Positions 11,388-22,996 of a DNA stretch of 64,000 nucleotides are shown in pieces. The stretch's first letter is position 1. Every line of letters begins with the position of its first letter. Both the position numbers and the translations under genes were made by a program. A model generated the notes under the pieces. That model had not been told where the DNA came from. It saw nothing but the letters and a program-made list of their open reading frames with translations, and did not search any database. This DNA comes from Beta vulgaris subsp. vulgaris (lineage: Eukaryota > Streptophyta > Magnoliopsida > Caryophyllales > Amaranthaceae): NCBI RefSeq assembly GCF_026745355.1, contig NC_079203.1:56654141-56718140 (forward strand), given 5' to 3'.

Positions 11388-11520
11388 TTATGTTGATTAT
11401 GTTAGTTATATGCTAGTTATGTGTGAAAATTGCTTATCTATTGTGTGAACGTTAGAAAACGCTTGTGAAATTTGGGACTTAGAAGTGCAAAAGATCGTCG
11501 TTAAGACGGGCTACCTCAAA

Positions 11521-11553
11521 GTTTCGGGACGAAACTTCTTTTAAGGGGGGAAG
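11521..11553 (+). other. Second hairpin plus polypurine tract next to the 3' LTR
   Basis: GTTTCG (11521-11526) pairs with CGAAAC (11530-11535) around GGA, then TTCTTTTAAGGGGGGAAG ends 2 bp before the LTR. This is the expected plus-strand primer site. The equivalent in the upstream tail is at 4266-4297. Confidence 0.8.
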
Positions 11554-11555
11554 CC

Positions 11556-14145
11556 TGTAATACTCCGTATTTTTATACTAATTTCGTACTAATTAAGAAA
11601 ATATAAAAGAATTAATAAAAAGGTATTTTAATTTATTTACAAGTTAATAGGAATAAATTATTAGTAATATGAATTTGTTAGGAATTTCCGGAATTTTAAA
11701 AGAGTAACCTAATCGACCTAGGGTTACTACCTTTTGGAAGGGAGTATAAAAAGGAAAAGAAGTTGGAATTTCAGATAAAAACCCTAAACCCTTTCTTCTC
11801 CCTCTCTCCTCAGCCGACATTCATCTCTCTCCTTCTCTCTTTTTCGAATTTTTTCTCTCTCTCAGAATTTTCTTTCTCTCTCTCGGATCTCTCTCTCTCG
11901 AATCTCTCTCGCGGGTTCGCTCGCTACTCTTCTTCTTTGGCTTCGTGCAAAAGGGTCCGACGAAGGTACAAGGTTCGAGCGCGCAGGGTGCGCAGGCGTC
12001 GAGGGTCGAAAAGTTGCGAGATTCCGTCGAAGGGGTCGAGTTGTGCGCGATTTCGTCGAAGGGGTCGAGGTGTGCGCGAGTGTCGAGAGTTTGTCCGGGA
12101 GTCTTGGTGCGAAGGGTGCTGTGGTTCGTGTGAGGCTCGCGAGTGTCGCGCGGTGTGGGCGACGTACGAGCAGCGACGAGAGTCTTGGTGAAGGGTTCGT
12201 GTGGTGCGAATTCTGTCGAGCACAAGGGTGCGAGTCCGCCGGAATTCTTGTGCGAAAAGTGGGTCGAGTGCTGCGACAAGGGTCGTGGTGTTGAGGGTTT
12301 CGTGCGCGTGAGTGGTGTGGTCTTCGGTCGCCGGAATTCTTTCGCCGGCGATTTCTAACGGTATAATTTTGTACTTAACTTAGTATGTCAGTTTATTAAT
12401 TATTCTTATATTTACTGTTTCGTAGTTAAGAAAGGTTTGTAATTATTAATTAATAATTAGAGTTGTGTAATAAATTATTAGTTAAGTTATTGTTCTGTTT
12501 TAAGTGAAAATTTCTGGTTAGGTTTGTAATTGGAATAAGTTGGAAGTAGGAAAATTGTGTATTATTATTAGTTACATTATTATCGTTTCATGAGTAACCT
12601 GTTTCATGAAATCTGACTTTGGGACGTGTGACTCACCCTTTGGACATGGAATTTACCCTTTTGGACATGGAACTTACTTTTGGACATGGAACTTACCTTT
12701 TGGACATATGACTTACCTTTTGGACATATGACTTGACTTTTGGACATAAGACAGGCTGGACTTATGACATTTTGGATGGGTAAAACAGTGGACTAATGTT
12801 ACTAACTAACTTAGTTACTCACTAACTCTGACTTCTAAAAGACGTTAAATTCACTAGATTAGAATTATAACGAAAGTTCTGGAATAAGGTTTTAACTATT
12901 GCGTAATTCGAATCGTTAGATCGTTATGGTCTTAGTACGTAGTAGTTGTTAGTGTTATCAAGGACGTAACACTAAAGCTTTGTTTTAACGATTTAGGTCC
13001 CAATTTCATAAGCGGCTCGTTCTATTAAGTCAGCGAAAATTCTCCGTTACAAGGTACGTACGCGTACCAGTTTACTTTCAAAGCTTAGTATCATGTTTAG
13101 GTTGCAGTTCATGTTATTGGAACCTAGTACCATGATAGGGAACATTTGATTGTGATTGTTTGGTTAGACGTTTATAACGTGAAATCAATATGATGCATTG
13201 AAATATGTTGCATTGAAATGCGAAGTTCTATCGTAGTGTAACATCAGCATTATTAATCTGATCTATAGAGTAACAAGAGTGTTACTAGGGATAAGATTGA
13301 GTTTGGTAATTAAGAGAGTATGTAAATGACTCCTTAAAGTTATAAAAGAATGATTGGTAATAAAAGAAGATTATGGCGATACTTGTAGTTGGACTCCCTA
13401 CAAGTATAGAACAATGGGGGGAGTGTAGGACTTGTCCTACACTCCTACGCAGGCCTACTGTGACGACAGTAGTGTCCTTATATTTTGATAACTCAAGTAG
13501 GCGGAAGGTTCCGTTCGATCTTGGGGGTATGCATACTAAGGTGATGGGTGTGAGACGGAACAAAACCGTATTTGCATTTCATCTAATAGACCAAGTTGTC
13601 TATTAAGGATTCAGTAGCCCGTATGATTCTAGTGAGATGACGGTGCCCGTTCGATGCCAAATAATGAAAGATTAAAGGATGTGAGATAACGTAGGTTCAT
13701 ATAACAGTGGTAATGTATGCATCATTTATGTTCATATAGTTTCAATGGTTCATTACGTACTCAGCATAGCTGACCCTGTGTGTTATTATGTGTTTGTTGT
13801 CCTGTGATGAACTATTGATACTTCAATGGGGAGCAGACTAGGTGAGCTGGTGCTGCTGCATGACATCAAGCATATGGGGGCTAGACTGTAGTTTGAAGTT
13901 AACTTTTGGTTTGATCATTAATGAATTTTATAGAACATTATTACATGGTTTGAGTTTGAATAAAGAGGGGTCATCTATGATTCCCGAGTTGTAATTACAT
14001 TTTCTATTCCGCTGCAATTTGGTTTTGAGACAATGAATTTGAGTTACCATATTTCTAATTATGCCTTGCGTTCCATCGCGGCGGTAACACTCCCAAAGTC
14101 GATGCGACGTAGCATTAGACGTGTATGGATTTTGGGGGTGTTACA
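11556..14145 (+). repeat. Complete 3' LTR (2590 bp)
   Basis: Runs from TGTAATACTCC to GGTGTTACA, with matching inverted ends TGTAA/TTACA. It contains the TATA box, CT-rich leader, GC-rich block and ~20-bp tandem repeat seen in the other copies. It also contains several short palindromes, for example GTAGGACTTGTCCTAC near 13426. It is nearly identical to 4300-6630 over their shared length. The flank after it is CAAAA; a matching target duplication cannot be tested because the left end of the composite is rearranged. Confidence 0.92.
11745..11754 (+). promoter_or_regulatory. LTR TATA box (3' LTR)
   Basis: TATAAAAAGG, placed as in the upstream LTR. In a 3' LTR it could drive read-out into the flanking tandem repeat; that is inference. 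Confidence 0.55.
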
Positions 14146-14148
14146 CAA

Positions 14149-14740
14149 AAATTGGTGCCAAGCACCCGCGCAACATTACGAGTCACGTCGGTCTTCCTAG
14201 GAAAGTTTCGTGAGAAATATGACCAAGCCCGGAAAAGTCCAAAAAATGTCTCAAAAACAACCAAAATTGAAGGTTATAATACATGATTTCGGACTCTCCT
14301 GGGGTCCGAGATTCGAACGCAACGGGAATCCTCCTAGGGACATGGTAGGTCATTGGAAATGAGTCATATGGCTTAGGACGAATATGTGGATGCCTTTACC
14401 TTCATTTCGATGCAATTTGGGTTTCATGAGAAATGAACAAATGGGGTGTTAGAGGTTTTTCGAGGCAATGCAAATTATGACAAGTACCCGCGCAACGTTA
14501 TAAGTCACGTCGGCACTCTTAGGAATTATTGGGGAGAAAATATGACCAGGCCCGAAAAAGTCCAAAAAATGTCCCAAAAACAGCCAAAATGAAGGTTCTA
14601 ATACACGCTTTCGGACTTTTCCGGGGACCAAGCTCCGAACACCAGGCGATGCTTCCCAGGGACATGGGAGATCATTGGAAAGTAGTCACGAAGGGTGAAC
14701 CGGGTGCAAACACAAAAAAAAGCTATTAACCCGCCTTAAG
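14149..14740 (+). repeat. Two diverged units of a ~322-bp tandem repeat
   Basis: The motif CAAGCACCCGCGCAAC at 14159 recurs as CAAGTACCCGCGCAAC at 14481. Both units share long blocks such as GAGTCACGTCGG-like, AAAGTCCAAAAAATGTC and GGGACATGG. The second unit ends about 14700. The first unit is cut by the LTR end, so the retrotransposon appears to have inserted into this repeat. The short open frame across the second unit is not conserved in the first. Family not recognised. Confidence 0.75.
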
Positions 14741-17700
14741 AATAACGACTCAACATTCAACATGAAAAAGGTGGACCCAACCAATAAACAGGCAACCAAT
14801 CACAAGTTTCAAAGACAGTTAAATGGATAGTCTTTCTCCTCGTCTAATAAGATCCTATTATTTCTCTTTCTTGCGTTGTTATAATATAACAAGTTCTTTC
14901 TCAATTAAAATAAAACAGACATATACAATATCTATTTCGCATTAAAAATCTAGATTGAGCTAAAAATGAATACGTATATGGATTTTACGTGCGTGTCCAA
15001 TGAACACTTTATTTATCATCGTATTAAGCAGACACACCATGCTTAATTCTAAAGACCCATTAATTTGAAGAATGCAAATTTAGAAAGGATTTGATTTATT
15101 TAAACATCAGTTTGGCATACGAAAGTCAAAAAATATTTGATTGCCCAATAACACGGGTCGAGGTTATGAGTATATGACTCTATACTATGACCCCGGCCAT
15201 ATTTTCACTTTCAACGAGAAAGTTGTGATTTTTCCATATTGCAAAAAAGGATTCACATGTACAGGGAATGTTATTAGAAATCAGAGAACCTACATGCAAG
15301 TTGTCATAACTCATACATACATTCAAATAGAAAAGGAAACATGATTATCATAAGTTTAGGACCACATCGTATACTACTATATGAATTATGATTCATATCT
15401 CCGATCCTGTGATAAAGGGCTGTGTATAGGCTCATTATAAATTCAAATAAATATGAATATGAAATTATGAATTATGAAAAGGCATGAATAAAAACACAAG
15501 GATACATAATCATACAAGGATAAAAACTTTATCTATTCAGTGGGTCAATAACGGCCACTACAAATAGAAATAAATAAATTATTGTGGATCTAACTCATCA
15601 GTTTTAATAGTTTTTTACTTCTCTATTTCTAGTGGGTCAACTACACACCGGTAGATGTAGCATTGCCCTCATACAAGTGGTTCTAAATGAAATCGATGCA
15701 TAATGAGTATAGATTAATAGGTGCTACTTTTGTTATCTTATTTTTGTGGAATAATGACTTGCTATAAATCGAATCTTACTAAGTGAGGATGTATGAAGGT
15801 TGAGATCTCCTTACCCTTATTTCCATGTACATCTTTATATACCAATTCTTGTTGATCAAGGAGGTAGTTTTTATAGTTAAGTGTGTATAATTAAGTAATT
15901 TTATGTACATATTTAACTTACAGCTTTTAAACCTATATGTATATCTTAAAGTTAAGGAATACGATTTTGAGACTATTCTCACATCTCAAATAAATGTCTT
16001 GGAAAGTCATGCATATCATTTTGCATTACCTCTCTAGGACATAATACTATGACTTTTGCAGATGTAGACGCTTGCTTAGGTTACAAGTTATCTTCTTTTT
16101 GTATATTAAGATCAATTAGACACAGAATTAAGAGAAAATTAATACTTTACCTTACTAAGTTGGGATCTTAATACTATCTTACTTTTTCCATTCTTTTTTT
16201 GCATGACATTGTAAAGTAATAAAGAATTATGCGCTCATATTATACTTAACAATAACAAATACCCATAAATGAAAAAAAATATATAAAGTAAAAGCCGGAA
16301 GTACCTAAAATAATATGAATGTGGCCCATGGGTTGAAGGACAGTTATGTTGGCGCTCTAATTAGGAACAATAATACATTATACATGTATGATGTATCGGC
16401 CGAATCAAGAAATTGGAAAACCAACAACAGAAGGAACTAGGAAGGATGAAACAGTTGAATCACGAATAGGGCAGTTAGACTCTTGATTGGTCTTTACATT
16501 GACTTGGCAAGACCAATTAAACTATTTGAGTTTTTCTATTTATTTATAGAATTCTTTTGTTGAGGTGAAAATGGTTGATATATGTACATCGTATTTAAGT
16601 TCATCTGTTAGCTAAGCTAGTTTCTTTTGGTGTCGAACAAGTTTGGGAGAATTATTATGCAATGAAGGTGGCTGCTTATGTACTCATGGACAATTTGGTT
16701 CAAAATTAATATTAGCTTGGTTTTTTTTCCCTCAAAAAAAAGTTCATAACTTAATATTATACAAACTAATGATGTAAACAGGGATTAGGATTTCTCAAGT
16801 TCCTAATTTATCCACAAAATGCAAATCCAAATGTTATATTGAGAATTGGAACTTGGAAGAATACTAATCCAGTGAATGCAATAAGTAATCAATACGCTAA
16901 AAACATTGATAGTATTGTTGTAAATGAAAATACCTTATCACAATAAAAATTATACAAACATCCATGAAAACATCGAATTCAAGAGCAACCAGTTTTTCAT
17001 ACTTATTTCAAAGTTTTCCAAGAGACATTTTAGTGGATTGATATCAATCCACTCTATTATACATCACAAGTCAATAATTCTACAACACTTCTACCTTATA
17101 TCCGTTGAGTAGGATGATGCGCGACCGCGCACGACACATAAATATGTGTTACGTTTGATCATTGATGAACATGGCATGCACCATTTGTACATCTACAAGC
17201 CCCAAATAACTGTAGATGTGTTAAAGATACCATATACCGCCTGTGTACAAACAATGCATATTTATGTGAGTTTTGGTAGCCAACTTAACCATAACAAGAG
17301 CATCATTCTTATATTCCCCCTTGTGAACTAATACATATTTGTTGTAGAATTGGTTTTCAGGGCAAGGGGTTAGGGTGCCTCAATCACAAGTAGACTTGGT
17401 TATTAGGTGGGTTGGATTTAGGTTGGTGCGGGTCAAAGCAGGTTGGGTCGTAAAAGGGTCGGCTCATAAGGGTTATAGTGGGTCGGGTTACTAGCAGATC
17501 GATAGTGGGCAGGTCGATAAACGGGCAAGAAAATAGCGAAGGGAGAAACGTGAGTATAATTGAACACGAATCCTTACACATAGTTTCTTGTACAATATCT
17601 ATTTTATTTTTAAAATTATAACCTATAAAATTGACCCTAACCCTTTAACCATTAGACTATCTTGTCCGATAACCATGTCTAGTGACAAGCAGACAACTTG

Positions 17701-17999
17701 ACCCCAAATACAGAAGGTAACATTCTTACAAAAGCTAAGCCTTGTTGCGAAATGGTTCAAAGTTTTTCCCATATATCATTATCCATAGGTATAAAAACTA
17801 ATACCAGTTTATATTTACCCATTGTTTGAGCTACCAACAAAAGGCCAAAAGATTTTGACCATTTCTAAATCCTCCATGACATAGTCACTCCCTCCTTTTC
17901 AGACATCATATCATAAATTATGGTTAATGATATTATAATCATGAAACTTCTGTAAACAGTATATTATAAAACAAAACGCACGAAAGATCACACAAGCTT
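14741..17999. other. Gene-free AT-rich stretch
   Basis: No open frame with recognisable motifs, no tRNA-like cloverleaf and no clear transposon ends were found. 17397-17560 is a purine-rich stretch with repeated GGGTCGG/GGTTGGGT words on the plus strand, a low-complexity type common in plant intergenic DNA. The last ~150 bp probably belong to the promoter of the downstream LOB-domain gene. Confidence 0.5.
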
Positions 18000-18005
18000 T
18001 GGCAT

Positions 18006-18014
18006 TATAAATAG
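18006..18014 (+). promoter_or_regulatory. TATA box of the LOB-domain gene
   Basis: TATAAATAG lies 147 bp upstream of the start codon. It is followed by a CT-rich leader (18020-18140), as expected for a plant Pol II promoter. Confidence 0.65.
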
Positions 18015-18152
18015 GCACACTCCTTTTCTCATTCTTTTCAGGTCATAGGCTTTTTATTTCTTAGCTTATCCATCCCTCCGTTTTTCTCTCTAGATTTCAT
18101 TTTTCTACATTGTTGTTCCATATATTTCTCCCATAAGACATTCTTCAACGAA

Positions 18153-19258
18153 ATGGGTGGAAATGGAAGCTCACCTTGTGCTTCTTGCAAGTTGCTCCGT
18201 CGTCGATGTGCCAAAGACTGCATTTTTGCTCCTTACTTCCCTTCCGATGATCCCCACAAGTTTGCCATCGTTCACAAAGTATTTGGTGCTAGCAATGTCA
18301 GCAAAATGTTACAGGTGAGTCAACAGCAAACATAAAAGTAGAACATCATAACACTTAACACATTCAATTAACTACTTCAAAAAAATATATGAAATGACAA
18401 AATGTCTCACATATATGTGGGTCACTAGGAAACAATATCTCAACCGGTCCATATACATGCATTTTAGCAGGTCAGTTGAAAACAATCTTTCTACTGGTTG
18501 GTGAGGGATTAAAGCACATTTGACAAACATCAATATTTTAGTGTAGAGTTTTCTTTCTTTTTCTTTTTGGCCTAAAACATAAGATTTATAAATTGTAATA
18601 ATAGTAATTTTAGATAAACAATAATTACATTAATGATTCTATTATTGTATGCTTTACAAAATAATTTCGGTCCTTGCTTAGCTCATCTAGGTCTTGCTTG
18701 AGTTGATAAGAGAGAAATTAAATATCATAATATAATATTGTCGTGAAGACAAAACATTTATGTGTACACTAAATGTGCCCTTAAGACTGCATATATCAAA
18801 CTTCCCCAAGTCTCGCCGTTAATGCTACTAGCGGAAGAATTCTTACTAAGGATGTTGTTGCTAACAACATATACTTGGATTGTTTTGGTTTACAGGAGCT
18901 TCCATTGCACCAAAGAGGAGATGCAGTGAGCAGCCTAGTGTATGAAGCAAATGCAAGAATGAGGGATCCAGTGTATGGATGTGTGGGTGCCATATCATAC
19001 CTGCAAAACCAGGTTTCACAGCTGCAAATGCAACTAGCAGTAGCTCAAGCAGAGATACTATGCATCCAAATGCAACAAGACTCAAGCAGCATGGAAACTC
19101 CAGTACAAAACAACTTTGAGGCAGATGACAAGTCTTTCCTCTTCCACAACAATCTCTCCCAACACCAATACTTGAATTTTCCATCTTCTACTGATCATCA
19201 TGTATTTCAAGACTCTCTCAAAAGGGAGTCTTTTTTTGGACATGACATGGTTTCATAA
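18153..19258 (+). CDS. LBD12: LOB-domain transcription factor, LBD12-like (class I), two exons
   Basis: Exon 1 is 18153-18314 and exon 2 is 18896-19258, joined in phase 0 across a 581-bp GT-AG intron; the product is 174 residues. The N-terminal LOB domain has the zinc-binding C block C-x2-C-x6-C-x3-C (residues 9-23, SPCASCKLLRRRC), then the GAS block (FAIVHKVFGASNVSKML). A leucine-zipper-like stretch near residues 82-105 (GAISYLQNQVSQLQMQL) marks class I proteins. The family acts in the nucleus as plant-specific DNA-binding regulators of organ boundaries and cambium or root development. The intron position after KMLQ is the one usual for the family. The match to the LBD12/ASL5 branch rests on recalled wording of the domain, so LBD3 or LBD4 relatives remain possible. 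No neighbour suggests a linked function. Confidence 0.93.
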
Positions 19259-22200
19259 CTATTTTACATTAATAATATGGCATCCATGTTTTTGCCCCTT
19301 TTCTACATAATTCCTTTTATCTGCTAATTCTTTCTTTGTATTATTTTCTTCAAGAAAAGAAAGCACTCAAGAAACATTAAAAACAACAAGGGCCCTATAG
19401 CTTACACCCTAGTGAAATTCCATTAAATAGAAAGCAATATTTCAGAATAGGAATTTTTTTTGTCAAACACCTTTTTTGTTCCTTTCTATATATATGCATT
19501 GTCTTTTTCTTGCTCTTGCAAAGATAAACAATAGAAAAGGTCGAAAAGCAAAAGCAGTTGCAATAGTTACTATGGAAAAACGGGATTTGTGAAAAGGTAA
19601 AGTATAGGAAGCGTTTGAAAATAAGGGAAAGTTGAAAAGAGTCAACTGTTAATGCTAAAGACATTTTAATTGTTCTTTGAAATTATAAAATTATGCTAAA
19701 AGGTCTACCAAGTCAGTAGGGTTGATGCTCCTCCAAACATAAATTCCCATCTTTAAACTCAAATACACTAAACAAGGCTGCCTACATCTATTACAATCAT
19801 TTCACTCGAGCCTTTACTAAAATTATTCTTCTGCTTTATTTGTTTGGCATTTTATTTTCTTCAAAGACAAAATGAGGCACTATTACTCCAATAGATTTTG
19901 CCCAATATCAAGAGTCACACTAACTGGCAAATTAGTGGGGAAAAAAGTCTATTTCAAAATGAAAAAGGCTAAATGAAGAACAAGTTCACTTGTAAGTGAA
20001 CAAGAGAGAGTGTGGGACTCTAACCAAACCGATTCATCAAATTGTCTCTCACTTAATTTCCGCAAGGAAATTAAATGAGGGCGTTTCTATTAATCGGCGA
20101 AAATTTTCACTTTTTTCTTTTCTTCTCATGGAATTTTGTTTAATTTCCTTACGGAAATTGAACGGACGAGTAACGAGGATCAAATCCCCCTTGTGACCCC
20201 CCTAGCTTCCCCCCTTGTCCCCCTAAGGAGGACTGTTCAACAATAAGTAGTTCTCCATTTAGCTTGACTTTCCTTATCATTGTATTAGTTTATAGCACAA
20301 ATAAAGGTAAAAAGTGTCATATTCAAGAGAAAAGATATAGCTGGATAAATTTAGTGGTCGTATAGTTGAATAATAGGAAGTCATTTCCTATGTGGTTGAT
20401 GATTATGGAAAGAACAACTTTCTAAATTTTGTGAATAGTATAGCTTCTTAAAAAGTGTTATTTTCTATGTTTATATCTCAACAAGACAACCCACATTTTT
20501 CCAATTCCTAGCAAACTAAAATCTACTTCCACATTTTATAATGTCAACCACACAAACACCATTTCACCAATTTCTTCAGCACAATAATTTGTATGAGAGC
20601 CATAAAAGCAAACAGAAACTCATGAGAAGATTAACAGAATCTAAAAAGGTAAACTAAAGTTGCATGTGACATGAAACTTATATAAATATAAAATGGAGGC
20701 TACAATGCGAGAAGAGTGAAGACTGACAACATTCATCCTCAAACAATCTACAAGGGGTAAATTATATATATAATGTTTGTTTTTGGTAGATCTTGGAATA
20801 TATCATTAATGTGAACAAGTTTTCAAGAGGAATTTCACATGAATCTTTTCTCCCCCTTTTTGCGGTATGAGTTCCAAAGGTCGCACCTTAAACCATTCCC
20901 AAAACCCTCCTAACCTTGTTACTAAGAAATGGTATCATAATTCTAAATTGACAAAATTAATGAGCATCTCCTCAAATATCCAATGTAAATACAGATTTAC
21001 CAAGAAAAGGTATCATAATTCTAAATTGAACTCAAACTTTGTGTCCTAAAACCGTTAGGTGTTAATACGACTTATAACTGAGACAGAGGAAGTAATTAAC
21101 CTATATTATTACTAAATGAGCAGTACAAGATTTTAATATGTAAGTTAGCTGCACGGATTGGTAACTTCTCACAGGACATTCATGTGACCAATTATATTTC
21201 AAAAGAAGTCCAAAACACAAGAATCAGAAAACACTGTAGCAAAAATTTCAAGAGATTCACTATACCATAAGATATTATGAAAAGCCTTCTAAACTGTTGC
21301 AGGAGAAGCTGGAATTTGATAATAATACAGTAGAGAAGAAGTGTCCTTGGATTTTTTCACGTGGGAGGCAAGTGTTAGTGCTGAGTTCATGGGGCAAGTA
21401 TACTAAATAAGACAAAGATTATAGTATAATATCTCCATAAAATAGAATATTATAATCTCATACCATATTTCTCCAAATCCATCTCTTCTTAAAACTTAAA
21501 AGTAATGTTTTTTAAAAGAAACAGAAAGATAAGAAAATTATATAATGCAGAGGCAACAGGGACAATAGCTGACTCAAAGATTCTTCCTAACCGTTGTTTA
21601 TTGAAGGAAGCATTTTTCCAAGTCAAACTTCCAAAAATTTCTTAATTCCCATCTCAATCACATATGCTGATATGCACAACCCTTTTTATTTTTGTAGCTC
21701 CTCAGTCCTCACCTATCATATATTTAATATTACTCGGGGTTTTCTTTCTTTAGCAGACACTAAGCAAGGTAATGAAAATTGCACCATTTCTTGATTTGTG
21801 CGTGTCATATTTGCACAAGCGCCATGCTAATCTTTTACTATGTCATTAATAGGCATAGAATCCGAGACTTGCAAACAGCTTAATGGTCAGTAATTAATGT
21901 GTTTTCCCTTTTTGTCTTATTCAGTCACAACAACAAGTGCTCAGAATATTTAAGCATTTAGATTATAGTCTTAGCACAGAAAAGTTTGTTAAGACCAAGG
22001 CACAGAAAAGTTTGTCATGACTCCTGGAGTCCTCAATGTCATACCTAATAAAACTTCCTTTAGATTGAAGTCACTACTAGAATATAGGGATCCTTTTTGA
22101 AATTTCCAAGTTTTTTTTTTATTTCTGAAAATATGAGTTCACATAAGTTTTAATAACTAAGAAAACAAATTATAATAAGTTTAAATAAGTAATAATATGT

Positions 22201-22738
22201 TAAATAGAACACACCCTTATATATACATGACTAATATTTAGATAGGAAGATGATCTCGAGAATATTGAAGGAAAGGGACCTGATTTGATTAGCCCTATGT
22301 TAATAACCAAAATTCTATATTTCTTATATAATCTAAAACTTGGGTAATTTCAGGTCTTCAAGCATCCTTCTATGAGCTGCATTCTCAAGTTGTAGGGATG
22401 TTTGGCGATTGGTTGTCAGTTGTTTGTTTGTTTTGGTTGTTTATGTAAGGTTGTTTGATTTGGTTGTTTATGAATGTGTTTGTCAATATCTATTGTTCGA
22501 TGTTTAATACAAAATAACCAAATGTCAAAATATCAAAAACTAGGAAAACAAAATTTTTGCTTTTGGCTGAAAATTTGGCTTTCGACAACACAAAAAACGA
22601 TTTACAAAATGTTTTTCGTTGGCTGTTTGACCATGTGAAAAAACCAAAAAGAAAAAAACACCCAAAAGTTGTTTTACCAAAACTCAAAAACCCATCATCG
22701 CTTTGAGCAAACAGAGTGATCAAAAAATAATTACAAAC
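19259..22738. other. Gene-free AT-rich stretch
   Basis: 3' flank of the LOB gene followed by AT-rich DNA. No open frame here shows family motifs or plausible splicing. Small direct repeats occur, for example CACAGAAAAGTTTGT twice near 21976-22015. Confidence 0.45.
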
Positions 22739-22740
22739 TA

Positions 22741-22994
22741 CTACTTCCTCCGTTTCTTAATAAGTGCAACATAGAGAAAGTGGGGGAATATCAAGGAATG
22801 TAGAGAGAGAAAGTTGGGACCACAATAAAGTAGAGTAATTCAAGTGATGAAACAAAAAAGTTGTGGTCCCCTCTTGCTTTTTGGTGGCATATTTGTAATA
22901 ATATTGAAGTTTTTTTACCATTTTGAGCTTGGTTGCACTTATTGTGACTATTCCAAATAAGTGAAATGTTGCACTTATTAAGAAACGGAGGTAG
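22741..22994. mobile_element. Stowaway-like MITE (254 bp)
   Basis: Terminal inverted repeats CTACTTCCTCCGTTTCTTAA and its near complement at 22975-22994 are flanked by TA on both sides. No coding capacity. The CTCCGTTTC-type ends are typical of Tc1/mariner-derived MITEs. Confidence 0.8.
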
Positions 22995-22996
22995 TA

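Noticed and set aside
14529..14729. 66-residue frame in the ~322-bp repeat
   Set aside because: Not kept in the other unit; a chance frame in a satellite-like sequence.
17397..17581. 65-residue minus-strand frame over the GGGTCGG stretch
   Set aside because: Low-complexity repeat translation without a family motif.
22377..22720. Possible element starting GGGATGTTTGGCGATTGG
   Set aside because: No matching inverted end or target duplication could be found.
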